Origin: Mariniblastus sp.
GTDB lineage: Bacteria > Planctomycetota > Planctomycetia > Pirellulales > Pirellulaceae
NCBI GenBank assembly: GCA_022447605.1
Contig: JAKVBG010000021.1
Location: 1 to 64,000, forward strand
Length of the DNA stretch: 64,000 nt
Direction of reading: 5' to 3'
Under the pieces are notes generated by a model. The model did no database searches. It was not told where the DNA came from and saw only the letters and a program-made list of their open reading frames with translations. Of the stretch, positions 29,429 to 39,737 are shown in pieces. Made by a program: the position numbers and the translations under genes. How positions within the stretch are numbered: position 1 is the first letter of the stretch; each line of letters starts with the position of its first letter.

Positions 29429-30847
29429 ATGAAGTTCTACCTGGCCGGCCAATGGCAGGACCGCGACAATAAAATTGACGTCACCAACCCCGGTAACGGG
29501 GAAGTGATTGATACCGTACCCAGCGCCAGTGAAACCGATGTAGAAACAGCGATCCAGGCAGCCTCCGCCGCCAAAGGCGACATGGCCCGGTTGACGGGAT
29601 ACGAACGTTTCCAGATTCTTCGCCGCGCCTCCGAATTGGTGGAGCAGAGAAAAGAGGAACTGGCCGAGACGATCAGTCGCGAGGAGGGAAAAACGATCCG
29701 CGAATCTGCCGGCGAGGTCGGACGGGCCGCCAATACACTCGAGTTGAGCGCCGAAGAGGCGCGCCGTATTTCCGGCGAATTGCTTCCCCTGGATGGCGGA
29801 CCTGGTGTCCAGAACAAACTCGGCTTTACCTTGCGAATTCCTTGTGGGGTTGTGGCCGCTATCACCCCATTTAATTTTCCGCTCAATCTCGTCTGTCATA
29901 AAGTCGGACCGGCCATTGCCGCTGGCAATAGCGTGATTTTGAAACCGGCCAGCGACACACCTCTGGTAGCGTTGAAGCTGGTCGAAATCTTGTTGCAGGC
30001 CGGACTACCGGAAAACGGTATTAACTGTTTAACCGGTCGTGGTTCCGTGGTTGGCAACCCCATCTGTCGCGATCCGCGGATTCGGAAAATCAGTTTTACT
30101 GGCAGTCGCGAGGTCGGCCACGCCATTACCGAAATGGCCGGCTTGAAACGGGTCACAATGGAACTGGGGAGCAATTGCCCGCTGGTTGTGATGCCGGACG
30201 CGGATCTGGAAAAAGTCGCCAAAATCACGGCCATCCAGGGATATTCCAATGCCGGTCAGGTCTGCATTTCTGCCCAACGCGTGATTGTGGCCGAGGAAAC
30301 CTATGAAGCGTTCGCAGAATGCCTGGTTCCGCACGTCGAATCCATTGTCAGTGGCGACCCGTTATTGGAAACGACCGACATGGGTCCGATGGTCCGCGAA
30401 CAGGATGCCGAACGGGTGCACCAATGGGTACAGCAGGCAGCCGAAGCCGGCGCCCGCATGCCGTGCGGTGGCGGACGCGATGGCGCCTTCATGCAACCGA
30501 CGGTTCTCCTCGATACTCATCACGGGATGAAGGTGGTTCAGGATGAACTGTTTGGACCCGTAGTTGCCTTACAACGGGCCGCCAATATCGACGAGGCGAT
30601 CCGCCTGGCCAACGATACGTGCTACGGTTTGAGCGCCGGAGTGTTTACCCAGGATATCGACGCGGCACTCCGTTTTGCTAAAGAGATCGACAGCGGCAGC
30701 GTCCATATCAATTGGGGGCCGATGTGGAGGGATGATGCGATGCCGTACGGCGGCCTGCACGACAGCGGGATGGGCAAAGAGGGTCCTCATTACGCAATCC
30801 AGGAGATGACCGAGTCGAAAGCGGTTGTGATTCACCAGACTGTCTGA
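29429..30847 (+). CDS. NAD(P)-dependent aldehyde dehydrogenase
   Basis: Aldehyde dehydrogenase of 472 residues, a normal length. Visible are the NAD-site motif PFNFPLNLVCHKVGPAIAAGN, the general-base glutamate in MELGSNCP (about 247), the nucleophile in NAGQVCISAQR (about 281) and the C-terminal PYGGLHDSGMGKEG. Overall it looks like the lactaldehyde/glyceraldehyde-3-phosphate branch rather than a betaine or proline enzyme, but the substrate is not certain. GAGG lies about nine bases before the ATG. Upstream is an epimerase, downstream a glutamate decarboxylase, all on the plus strand; oxidation of a sugar-derived or amine-derived aldehyde is possible. Confidence 0.93.
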   Translation: MKFYLAGQWQDRDNKIDVTNPGNGEVIDTVPSASETDVETAIQAASAAKGDMARLTGYERFQILRRASELVEQRKEELAETISREEGKTIRESAGEVGRAANTLELSAEEARRISGELLPLDGGPGVQNKLGFTLRIPCGVVAAITPFNFPLNLVCHKVGPAIAAGNSVILKPASDTPLVALKLVEILLQAGLPENGINCLTGRGSVVGNPICRDPRIRKISFTGSREVGHAITEMAGLKRVTMELGSNCPLVVMPDADLEKVAKITAIQGYSNAGQVCISAQRVIVAEETYEAFAECLVPHVESIVSGDPLLETTDMGPMVREQDAERVHQWVQQAAEAGARMPCGGGRDGAFMQPTVLLDTHHGMKVVQDELFGPVVALQRAANIDEAIRLANDTCYGLSAGVFTQDIDAALRFAKEIDSGSVHINWGPMWRDDAMPYGGLHDSGMGKEGPHYAIQEMTESKAVVIHQTV

Positions 30848-31328
30848 TACCGCGACCCGCTCTCTGGACGCCACGGCAAAATCGATCCTGACTGGCCTTG
30901 CCGGCCTGTTTTTTTCTCGGCCGACGCGTCACACCGGTTCTACCCAGACCCCAAGGACCAACGGCAAACGACCAACGGCAAATCTCGGAAACGGAGAAAA
31001 CTTTTCCTGTTTCTGAACGACTCCCAGATAGCCGCCCAAGGTCAAGCCACTGCGGGCATTCGACCTTGAGGTAATTCGCCCTTTTTCGACGGCCGCCTCG
31101 CCGCCCGATGCGACTCTTTTGGCCACTCTTGATTTCTTTCCTTCCCGGTCACCCGTTTCCCTTCCCATCCGGCCAAAATATGAAATAATCGGTTCTGAAA
31201 CGAGCCACTGACGGCCTCCCTGCAAGGGGCAAAATAGTCCTTTTGCTTTTCCCGACCGACCGGTTGGTTGGCGCCTCGGACGGCGTTGAAACAAGACCGA
31301 CGATTGCAATCCCCCACAAGGAAACGAT
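30848..31328. other. Intergenic region before gad gene
   Basis: About 480 bases. Its first part has GGCCttgccGGCC followed by T residues (near 30893-30915), a weak terminator candidate for the dehydrogenase. Its last part is the upstream region of the glutamate decarboxylase. Minus-strand frames here overlap the decarboxylase start and look accidental. Confidence 0.45.
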
Positions 31329-32726
<1,398 letters not shown>

Positions 32727-32780
32727 GAGTCGTGCAGGGGCCCCCTTTTTCCCACCGGGGAAAGGACCGGCTCCACACAC

Positions 32781-32810
32781 AAGGGCCAGGCAGTCGTCTG
32801 GCCCTTTTTT
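32781..32810 (+). terminator. Rho-independent terminator after gadB
   Basis: AAGGGCCAG (32781-32789) pairs with CTGGCCCTT (32798-32806) with an eight-base loop, then a T run reaches 32810. It lies 55 bases after the gadB stop and directly beside the stop of the convergent monooxygenase. Confidence 0.9.
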
Positions 32811-33945
32811 AATTCCCGTTGACCATGTCTGCCACGATCTTGTGCATCGCCTGGTCCGGAATGTGTGCCATTTTCAGGTCCCGAAACCAATTTTCGATCC
32901 TGCAACGGCCGGTCGACATATGCAGGCTGTCGCGTGACCCTTGGATGATGGCATCCGTCAGCGGTTTTCGTTCATCCTGAAACCGTTGAAACATTTCGGT
33001 AATATCAGAACAATCGTCGGTTAATTCGGCCAACCGACCTGCGTCGGCGATCGCCGCACAGGCGCCCATCCCGGCATACGGACTGGTGGCATGGGCCGCA
33101 TCACCTAGGATCATCACACGGCCTTTGTACCAAGGTTCCAGCGCCAGCAGGTCTCCACCGGTGACCGACACCATCTCCTTTTCGTCTGTCAGATCGAGAC
33201 ACTGTTGAAGTACCGGTGGCAACACGGGCACCGCCTCCATAATTTGTTCGACGATACTCCGGTCCGCGCTCGGCAGTGCTCCGTTCATCCCGACGTACCA
33301 TCGTGCCTGGCCGTTGCCAATGTCGGCCACGCCGGCCTTGATGCCTGGCTCCCAAAAATCCATGTGCCGGTTCGGTTTTAAACCGGGAGGGTGTTGATCC
33401 AGCACGGCAATCCACCCGCCCGCATTGAGCATCCTCAATTCTACGTGCTCATGAATGAAATTCCGGACCGTGCTGTTCGCACCGTCACAACCGATCACCA
33501 CATCACCCTCGGCGGAAGTCCCATCTTCGAAATGGGCCACCGCGTGGTCTGCAAAACTCTCGACGGAAATGCAATTTTTACCGGCGGCCAAATCGGGACC
33601 GACCATTTCCGACATTTTTTCGATCAGCGCTCGGCGATTGATTTCATACGAATCGGCGCCGAATTCGCGCGAGACCGTCCCGATCGGCATCTCGGTAAGC
33701 GGTTGGCCCTTCCGGCCGTGAACTTCAAAGACCTCCAGCGGCGCCCCCACTCGATCCACATCGACATCGAGGCCCTGCAAAACCTTGATCGCATAACTCC
33801 AAATCAGGAAACCGGTGCGATGGTGTTGGAAATGGTCATATTTCTCGAAAACCTTCGTTTCCAAACCTTTTTTTCGGAGTGCCAGGCCCAACGTCAAACC
33901 GCCAATGCCACCCCCGACGATGACGACCCGTTTCAATTTTTCCAT
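32809..33945 (-). CDS. FAD-dependent monooxygenase, class A
   Basis: Flavoprotein of 378 residues in the UbiH/salicylate-hydroxylase group. It shows the ADP-binding GGGIGGLTLGL (about 11-21), the second FAD motif IGCDGANSTVR (about 160) and the GD motif LGDAAHATSPYAGMG (about 290). These enzymes hydroxylate aromatic or isoprenoid compounds using NAD(P)H. The start is ATG at 33945 with AAAGGA nine bases upstream, not the GTG one codon earlier. The gene is convergent with gadB. No obvious aromatic-degradation neighbours help to name the substrate. Confidence 0.92.
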   Translation of the reverse strand: MEKLKRVVIVGGGIGGLTLGLALRKKGLETKVFEKYDHFQHHRTGFLIWSYAIKVLQGLDVDVDRVGAPLEVFEVHGRKGQPLTEMPIGTVSREFGADSYEINRRALIEKMSEMVGPDLAAGKNCISVESFADHAVAHFEDGTSAEGDVVIGCDGANSTVRNFIHEHVELRMLNAGGWIAVLDQHPPGLKPNRHMDFWEPGIKAGVADIGNGQARWYVGMNGALPSADRSIVEQIMEAVPVLPPVLQQCLDLTDEKEMVSVTGGDLLALEPWYKGRVMILGDAAHATSPYAGMGACAAIADAGRLAELTDDCSDITEMFQRFQDERKPLTDAIIQGSRDSLHMSTGRCRIENWFRDLKMAHIPDQAMHKIVADMVNGN

Positions 33946-34237
33946 CACACCGTTCCTTTCAGCGCACCTCGTACTGCAGATCCAGACCTGCCACCCTTGG
34001 GACTGGACACGCCCCTAGGTTACCGTAAAGCCGGGAAGCGACCAACGTGGCTGCTCATTCCGAATTGCTCAAATCGACGCAGCACTCTCATTTCCCAATT
34101 CCGACTTTCCGATTAGACTGGAACGTCGATACGGGGCCTCACCATTTGGCGGAACGCCTGCAGGAGACCCCGGGTAAAATGAGATTGAGTGGGCCGGTTA
34201 ACGGGCTGCCACCGATCAATCAATCCAAGGGAAGACG

Positions 34238-34480
34238 ATGAACAAACATCAACACGACACACCTCCTGGTTACCATAAACAGGACAAGCATAAGAAACAG
34301 GGCCAGCCCCACCGAGTGGACTCCAACAAAGGGATCCACAAAGATTGGCGAGCCTGGGTGGCGCTGCTCCTGATGCTCGGCGCCATGGCCGCTTATGTCC
34401 TATCGGGTGAAGAATCCGGAACGGTCGTGCCCGGCCTGGAACGAGGCCCGGCCGGAGAAACGACCCCGATTGGCGACTGA
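34238..34480 (+). CDS. Small single-pass membrane protein
   Basis: Frame of 80 residues with a good ribosome site (AAGGGAAG before ATG). The N-terminal 36 residues are very rich in His, Lys and Gln, so very hydrophilic; one hydrophobic helix (WRAWVALLLMLGAMAAYVL, about 38-56) follows, and a short polar tail ends the protein. I recognise no family. It is probably a type II-like single-span protein with a basic cytoplasmic head. A convergent small membrane-protein gene lies 70 bases away. Confidence 0.7.
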   Translation: MNKHQHDTPPGYHKQDKHKKQGQPHRVDSNKGIHKDWRAWVALLLMLGAMAAYVLSGEESGTVVPGLERGPAGETTPIGD

Positions 34481-34515
34481 CGGCCGAAATTCGGGGCGTC
34501 TCTGAGGAAAGGCTG

Positions 34516-34539
34516 AACGGGCCCGATTTGCGGGCCGTT
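34516..34539. terminator. Hairpin between convergent small genes
   Basis: AACGG-g-CCCG pairs with CGGGCCGTT around ATTTG, with one bulged base. It lies between two convergent short genes and may serve both. No strong T run is present. Confidence 0.4.
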
Positions 34540-34552
34540 GGTCGACGTCCCG

Positions 34553-34783
34553 CTATTTGCCCTTCACGGCGCCCTCGACCGCTTCTTCTGCCTTTTTCAA
34601 TGCGTCTCCCACCTCCTGGGCTCCCTGCTTCGTGTCATCGACCAGTTTATCCCGATTGATGTCGACGCCAAAATTTGAGTTGTTCGAACCGTTATCACTT
34701 GAAAATGACAACCAGCCACTAAAGAATCCGATCGCTGCGACAACGACCACAATCAGCACGAGCGTGCCCAAAAACTTACGCAT
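34553..34783 (-). CDS. Small membrane-anchored protein
   Basis: Frame of 76 residues starting at ATG 34783 with AGGGAG eight bases upstream. A hydrophobic segment (LGTLVLIVVVVAAIGFFSGW, about 5-24) works as signal or anchor. An Asn/Ser-rich linker and an amphipathic helical, alternately charged tail (about 43-74) follow, reminiscent of small stress or envelope proteins. No family recognised. The frame continues 36 codons upstream without features. The next genes are convergent to the left and divergent to the right. Confidence 0.75.
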   Translation of the reverse strand: MRKFLGTLVLIVVVVAAIGFFSGWLSFSSDNGSNNSNFGVDINRDKLVDDTKQGAQEVGDALKKAEEAVEGAVKGK

Positions 34784-35095
34784 ACCAGAACTCCCTTTTC
34801 CGTTATTTGCTTTTTCCCATCCACAGCATCCAGCGGCTTGCGCTTTCACGCCAGTGAGACCAATGTATCGGTTCTCTCTGTTTTTGCCCACATCGATTCA
34901 ACGCCCACTCCCTCTCTTTTCTGAGCGAGCCAGGGCTGAGCAAAAGGTCGCTCGGCAAAACGGACTTTTTGCCCAATTATTTTCGACGTTCTTCGATGTG
35001 CGACCCCAGGCAGACCCTGTTACTGGATGGTCGCCTTGCCGGTCACCGATTAAGCTGCAGGTATCCAACCAACCAAACGGGCCCGGGTTAAAACG
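34784..35095. other. Intergenic region, divergent promoters
   Basis: About 310 bases between divergent starts, with no coding features. It probably contains the promoters of the small membrane protein and of the FG-GAP protein. Confidence 0.45.
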
Positions 35096-36256
35096 ATGTT
35101 GTACAGAAAACACCACCAACGCTTTTTGACCACGCGCAACCGAGTGGTTTTCGCGTTTTTCCTGTTAGCCCTCCTCCCGCTTCCATTAGACGCGTTTCAA
35201 CCCGACCCATTAATGAACCACCCGCGGCTGGTACTCGGGACCCAGGAGAACCTCTCCGCCTCGGTCCGGCTGGGCGATCTGGATGCCGACGGTGATCTGG
35301 ACGTGGTGATTGCCAACGGCCGGCATTGGCCCCAACCGAATTTCCTGTTTTTCAATGACGGACGGGGCCGATTCACCGTCCAGCGTCCTCTCGGTCGTGA
35401 TTTCACCACCACCTATGCCACCGAGCTGGCCGACCTCGACGGGGACGGCGATCTGGATATCGTGGTCGGTAATGACCAGGCCCCTAATCGGGTGCTCTTC
35501 AACAATGGTCGGGGCGAGTTCCTGCCGGGGCCCCCCTTTGGCAAACCGACCGGGGTGCGCAGTCTGGAATTGGCCGATCTCGACCTGGATGGCGACGTGG
35601 ACATCCTGCTCGTCAGCCGGGGGGGCGAGAACCGCATCTATCTCAACGACGGCACCGGGCAATTGGGTCCCGGCCGACCGTTTGGAACGGGTCGGGATTC
35701 AACGATTGACGTGGCGGTGGGCGATTTCAATCGGGATGGCCACCTCGACCTGGCCCTGGCCAACCGGGATGAACAAGCGAGTTGTCTGCTACTGAATGAT
35801 GGCCAGCTGAACTTTGCAAAACGAATCCCGATTGGCAGCGGGAACGATCCGGGCCGCTCCATCCTGTTCGAAGATTTTAACGGGGATGGACAACTCGACG
35901 TGGCCATCGCCCATATCGGCAAACCGAACCAGGTCCATTTCGGCAATCCCGACGGGACCGGATTCGACCGATCGTTACCCTTTGGGCAACCGGACGGCAA
36001 CTCGTACAGCATGGCTGCCGTCGATCTCGATCAGGACCTGGCGGTCGACCTCGTAATCGGCAACGTGCAACAACCGAACTCGGTCTTCCTTAACCGGGGT
36101 AACGGCCGAGAATTTCAAGCGGTCCCTTTCGGTCCCGCTGACGGAAATACGTACGGACTGGCCGTAGGCGATCTGAATGGTGATGGGAAACCGGACATCG
36201 CCACCGCCAATTCCGGTTCGAACAACCGGTTGTTTATCAACCGTTTTCCCAAGTAG
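35096..36256 (+). CDS. Secreted FG-GAP/VCBS seven-bladed propeller
   Basis: Secreted protein of 386 residues. A signal peptide (about 14-33) leads into seven repeats with calcium-binding D-x-D-x-D-G-D-x-D motifs, for example DLDADGDLDVVIAN (about 61), DLDGDGDLDIVVGN (about 113), DLDLDGDVDILLVS (about 161), FNRDGHLDLALAN, FNGDGQLDVAIAH, DLDQDLAVDLVIGN and DLNGDGKPDIATAN. Seven blades of about 50 residues match an integrin-alpha-like propeller, so the protein is essentially that domain alone. It is likely extracellular and structural or ligand-binding. The sixth motif has lost a glycine and an acid. It converges with the PhoD-like gene. Confidence 0.9.
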   Translation: MLYRKHHQRFLTTRNRVVFAFFLLALLPLPLDAFQPDPLMNHPRLVLGTQENLSASVRLGDLDADGDLDVVIANGRHWPQPNFLFFNDGRGRFTVQRPLGRDFTTTYATELADLDGDGDLDIVVGNDQAPNRVLFNNGRGEFLPGPPFGKPTGVRSLELADLDLDGDVDILLVSRGGENRIYLNDGTGQLGPGRPFGTGRDSTIDVAVGDFNRDGHLDLALANRDEQASCLLLNDGQLNFAKRIPIGSGNDPGRSILFEDFNGDGQLDVAIAHIGKPNQVHFGNPDGTGFDRSLPFGQPDGNSYSMAAVDLDQDLAVDLVIGNVQQPNSVFLNRGNGREFQAVPFGPADGNTYGLAVGDLNGDGKPDIATANSGSNNRLFINRFPK

Positions 36257-36302
36257 ACGGAACGCGTGCGAACACTCCAAACTGATTTCCGCACCACGGC
36301 GG

Positions 36303-37649
36303 TTACTTGATCTGCAGCTGGCCCGCGTCGATCCGGACCTCGTTGATCGTTTCACCGTCCTTCGTCAGCCAGGTGGCCACCAGGGTGGCTGGTTCCTTAC
36401 GGTTATCGGCGACCAGGCGCAAAAAGACATTCGGCACCGGTTTGCCCCAAACGAGATTCGGGTGCGGGACGTTGAGCGACGGGATGGTGCTGGCGTGCAT
36501 TGGCGAGACGATGAACTGCCAGAGTGGGTAACCAACCCGGTCGTCGTATCTCAGTTCGCGCGAGGCATGAATGTCGCCACCCATCAGGATCACACCGCTG
36601 ATCTGTTGGTCCCGGATGAAATCAAACAGCGCTTCCCGTTCATGAGCGTACGTATGCCAATCATCCTTTTCACCATTCGTCTTGTCGTCCCAGATCTGTC
36701 CGCTGGCAATGATCTTGAACGGCGCCTTCGAGTCCTTGAGCCCCTGCAACAACCACTCCCACTGTTTTTTCCCGAGGCATGTCTTCTTGTCCGCAGCGAC
36801 GGGTGAAGGTTCCGTTTGAGCAAAATACCGCGCATCAAGCAGGAACACCTCGACCGGTCCCCGGCGGAAACGGGTGTAAATCCCTTCCTGGCCATCCCCG
36901 AATTGGTCATGCGCCCGGTACTCGGTAAAGACTTGTCGGATCACTTCTTTATCCTTGACCGTGCCATCGGTGTCATTGCCACCAAAATCGTGGTCGTCCC
37001 AAGTGCCCCAGATCGGAGTGCGAGCGCCGAGTGCCGACAAGGTAGGGATACTGAGAAATTGGCGGTGCCGTTGTCGGTTGAAATCGCGGTCCGACGAATC
37101 GATATAGGGGGTATCTCCGAGCAACACGAGTCCGTCGATTTTCTGGTTGTCGATCTGTTGCCAGATCTCGAAAAAATCCGTGCTCGAGGCGCACGATCCA
37201 AAGGCCAAGGTCACCTGAGCGGCAGCGGACTCCTTGGCAGGCGTACGAAAACGACAGTTGGCTCCATCCGCCACCAGTTCACCTGCGGTCCCACCACGAC
37301 GGATCTCGTATCGATAATCCGTATCGGGCGACAGTGCGCCGACTCGCCACGTCAGGCACAAATCGCTGGCAGGTTCGGCGGTCGCAGGGAGTTGGGCGAT
37401 CTGTTTTCCCGCCTCTGAGGCCGATCCCTGGTACACCAACAAGCTGTATTTCCCAGCTTCGCTGGGCCGATACCAAATCAACGCCTGGTGTGAGTCGACA
37501 TGTCCCAACAGGGGCCCGGTTGCTCCCTCATCCGAATGGACCACCTCGGGCGCCCCCGCGGCGGCTCCACAAGGCTGGCCTCCCACCCAAAGTGACACCA
37601 GGATAATAACCCAATGAAACGTTATGCTGCACTTTGGCTGTCCCCACAT
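36303..37649 (-). CDS. PhoD-like alkaline phosphatase
   Basis: Secreted metallo-phosphoesterase of 448 residues. After a signal (about 8-30) comes the PhoD N-terminal Fn3-like domain (about 40-145, with ALIWYRPSEAGKYSL). The metallophosphatase core has GDTPYID, GTWDDHDFGGND and GGDIHASRELRY. The core resembles PhoD, which uses Fe/Ca to cut phosphate diesters and monoesters. I start at ATG 37649 with AGGGAG eight bases upstream; the longest frame continues 24 codons back. The gene converges with the FG-GAP gene (46 bases apart). Phosphate starvation control is likely but no pho box was identified. Confidence 0.92.
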   Translation of the reverse strand: MWGQPKCSITFHWVIILVSLWVGGQPCGAAAGAPEVVHSDEGATGPLLGHVDSHQALIWYRPSEAGKYSLLVYQGSASEAGKQIAQLPATAEPASDLCLTWRVGALSPDTDYRYEIRRGGTAGELVADGANCRFRTPAKESAAAQVTLAFGSCASSTDFFEIWQQIDNQKIDGLVLLGDTPYIDSSDRDFNRQRHRQFLSIPTLSALGARTPIWGTWDDHDFGGNDTDGTVKDKEVIRQVFTEYRAHDQFGDGQEGIYTRFRRGPVEVFLLDARYFAQTEPSPVAADKKTCLGKKQWEWLLQGLKDSKAPFKIIASGQIWDDKTNGEKDDWHTYAHEREALFDFIRDQQISGVILMGGDIHASRELRYDDRVGYPLWQFIVSPMHASTIPSLNVPHPNLVWGKPVPNVFLRLVADNRKEPATLVATWLTKDGETINEVRIDAGQLQIK

Positions 37650-38110
37650 GGCAATTCTCCCTGTCATCTGATTAACCGATGCCCCAATCGGGCAATCCGC
37701 ATCGTACTGGATCGAGAGCAATCAAGAAATGGTCGGCCCAGGAAGACGGGAACGTTCCATAAAATACGGGGAAGCCTTGACGTTTTGTTGGCTTGATTTC
37801 GAAACAACCGACCCATGACGATTGGCGATGCGTAGAAAACGCCGAAAGATAAACGCGAGGGCCAGGCCCAATCGGGCCTGGCTGTGGGAATCCTCGGTTC
37901 AGCGATCACCATGCAGCAAAACTGTTAGGACATCGCTCGGGTGCCGGGCGCTGCGGCTCGGCCGTTATACCATGCAGCGTGATTGAGATGGCGGCGCAAA
38001 TCAAGGAAAAAATCTGCCGATTCCCCGCGAAACCCACAGACAATTTGGCCAGTCCCGAAGATATACGACAAGCCTTCGTTTTGGTCGTTCTTTATCCTAC
38101 GGGGCGGCGC
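37650..38110. other. Intergenic region with a perfect hairpin
   Basis: About 460 bases upstream of the PhoD-like gene. It has the hairpin at 37861-37882 and two copies of CATGCAGC (near 37911 and 37973) within an ATCAC...GTGAT context. No coding feature was recognised. Confidence 0.45.
37861..37882. other. Perfect inverted repeat
   Basis: Nine-pair stem GCCAGGCCC / GGGCCTGGC with an AATC loop. It stands alone in a non-coding region, far from the nearest stop codon and without a T run. It could be an RNA hairpin, a protein-binding palindrome or a dispersed repeat; sequence does not decide. Confidence 0.6.
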
Positions 38111-38156
38111 AAAAAAAAAACGCTGCCTATCACGTGACGTGGCAGCGTTTTTTGAA
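38111..38156. terminator. Bidirectional terminator
   Basis: AACGCTGCC (38119-38127) pairs with GGCAGCGTT (38141-38149), flanked by ten A on the left and T on the right, so it can work on both strands. It ends the PEP-CTERM gene at 38192 (minus strand). Confidence 0.85.
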
Positions 38157-38191
38157 TTCTGGTTTTCAAAATTCGATGATTCGTCGGATTT

Positions 38192-38914
38192 TCAACGCCG
38201 GCGGCGAACCACCAGGCCAACGCCGGCCAACACAGACCAAACTAGCGCTGCGGTCGGTTCAGGAACGGCAGAAAGTTGTTTCAGGTTGGTGTCGAACGAG
38301 GTGGTACCCGGGCTGTTGAATTGAAGTTGGGCCTGCACGCCCAAGGCAAACGGACTCCCATGCGTAACCGTTTTCGTTTCGGACCATGAGAATGGAGAGT
38401 CTGCCGGAGTGAATTCGGGTGAAAAAGAGATGCCGGAAAAATTAGATGTGTTATACGTATTTCTGTTATTCAAAAATGTCTCGGTGTAAAAAAGACCATC
38501 ATTCGTGCCACCTGTTTCTGTCCGGAACTCTTCTCCGGCCCCCACAAAATTAATGTCTAAGGCAAAAATCGTGAGCATCCGTGTGTCGCTCTGCTGCGTA
38601 CTCACGATTCCACCCAAATCCATTTCATTCAACGGCAATTCCGGTTTACTTTGCGCGGTCACGTTGACGGTGCTGAATTGGCCAAAATTGGCATTGAAGA
38701 CCGCCGAGCCCAAGGTCATGTTGGCATCGGTAACCGTTGCTGTCCAACCACCGACCGTATCGCCAGCCACCTTGTTATCAATCACGACCACTTGTCTGGG
38801 GGGATCTGGAGAATCGAAATCTCGCAGGACCAGGACCAAGGATGCGTCGGCGATGTTTGCAGAGGCGATCCACATCGTGGTCAGGCAGGCAAAGACGAAA
38901 GTTTTCTTGTACAT
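38192..38914 (-). CDS. PEP-CTERM anchored surface protein (copy 1)
   Basis: Secreted protein of 240 residues with a signal peptide (about 1-24) and a C-terminal PEP-CTERM sorting signal: VPEPTAALVWSVL, a hydrophobic helix and RRRR. Such proteins are cut by an exosortase and exported through the outer membrane, often into biofilm or extracellular matrix. The body is a beta-rich domain beginning SLVLVLRDFDS. It is paralogous along most of its length to the neighbouring gene 39027-39737. The start is the ATG at 38914; the frame continues upstream without a signal. The exact ligand or role is unknown. Confidence 0.93.
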   Translation of the reverse strand: MYKKTFVFACLTTMWIASANIADASLVLVLRDFDSPDPPRQVVVIDNKVAGDTVGGWTATVTDANMTLGSAVFNANFGQFSTVNVTAQSKPELPLNEMDLGGIVSTQQSDTRMLTIFALDINFVGAGEEFRTETGGTNDGLFYTETFLNNRNTYNTSNFSGISFSPEFTPADSPFSWSETKTVTHGSPFALGVQAQLQFNSPGTTSFDTNLKQLSAVPEPTAALVWSVLAGVGLVVRRRR

Positions 38915-39026
38915 AACCGATGTCCCAAGGTTGAAAAGGGAAGTCGTAATAATCGAGGGTGGACCAATCAAAGGAATGACTCTGCGTTTACGGGACAACC
39001 ACCACGCAGGGCAGCCATCCACGTGA

Positions 39027-39737
39027 TTAGCGAGAGCGTCGACGGCGAGTTACCAAGCCAACCCCTGCCAACATCGTCCAGATCAGAGCGGTCGTCGGTT
39101 CCGGGACCTGTTGGAAGTGCAGGTCAAAACTGCTGATTCCCGGATTTTCGTGTCGGACTAGCACATAGCCTGCCATAGCAAAAGTCGATCCTACTGAAAC
39201 CTGTTGATCATCTTGCCACATGAATGGGCTATCGAAAAACACATTCCCTGATACTGGGTCGAAATCGAAATCGGCATCACCGTTGCCGGGGCTGACATAA
39301 GTTTCCGCCAACACAACACCGTTGGTTGTGCCACCAATTTCGGTCCGGAACCCTTGGCCGTTGTCAACAAAATCGGTGTCGAGCACGACCATAAATATCT
39401 CAGCACGCGCGGAGGAAAAACTGGCTACCACCGAATTCAGGTCGATCTGGTTGTGGTGGAGCAACGGCTTGCTGACACCCGTTGATACATTGATTTCAAA
39501 ATCGCCGACGCCGCCATTAAAGACAACGCCGCCCAAAGTCGAATTCGAATCATCGACCGTCGACACCCAGGCACCACCGGAGGAAGTCGTTCCAGCTGGT
39601 GCGTTGTCAATCACAACGACATCGGGGCCTAGGGTGGAGGAATCATTGATCAGCAGGACCAACGAAGCGGAAGAAGTGTTGGCCCAGAAACCAGTCAGGA
39701 CCACCAACAGGGCGACGAATGAAATCTTTTTAATCAT
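39027..39737 (-). CDS. PEP-CTERM anchored surface protein (copy 2)
   Basis: Paralogue of the gene at 38192-38914, 236 residues, with signal peptide (about 1-24) and C-terminal QVPEPTTALIWTMLAGVG plus RRRRSR. Shared features include SLVLLINDSST/SLVLVLRDFDS after the signal, VVVIDN, the segment STLGGVVFNGGVG and FRTEIGGTTNG. The two genes are adjacent in the same direction, 112 bases apart, consistent with tandem duplication. It is the upstream member. Ribosome site is weak. The function is unknown; both are likely cell-surface or matrix proteins. Confidence 0.93.
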   Translation of the reverse strand: MIKKISFVALLVVLTGFWANTSSASLVLLINDSSTLGPDVVVIDNAPAGTTSSGGAWVSTVDDSNSTLGGVVFNGGVGDFEINVSTGVSKPLLHHNQIDLNSVVASFSSARAEIFMVVLDTDFVDNGQGFRTEIGGTTNGVVLAETYVSPGNGDADFDFDPVSGNVFFDSPFMWQDDQQVSVGSTFAMAGYVLVRHENPGISSFDLHFQQVPEPTTALIWTMLAGVGLVTRRRRSR

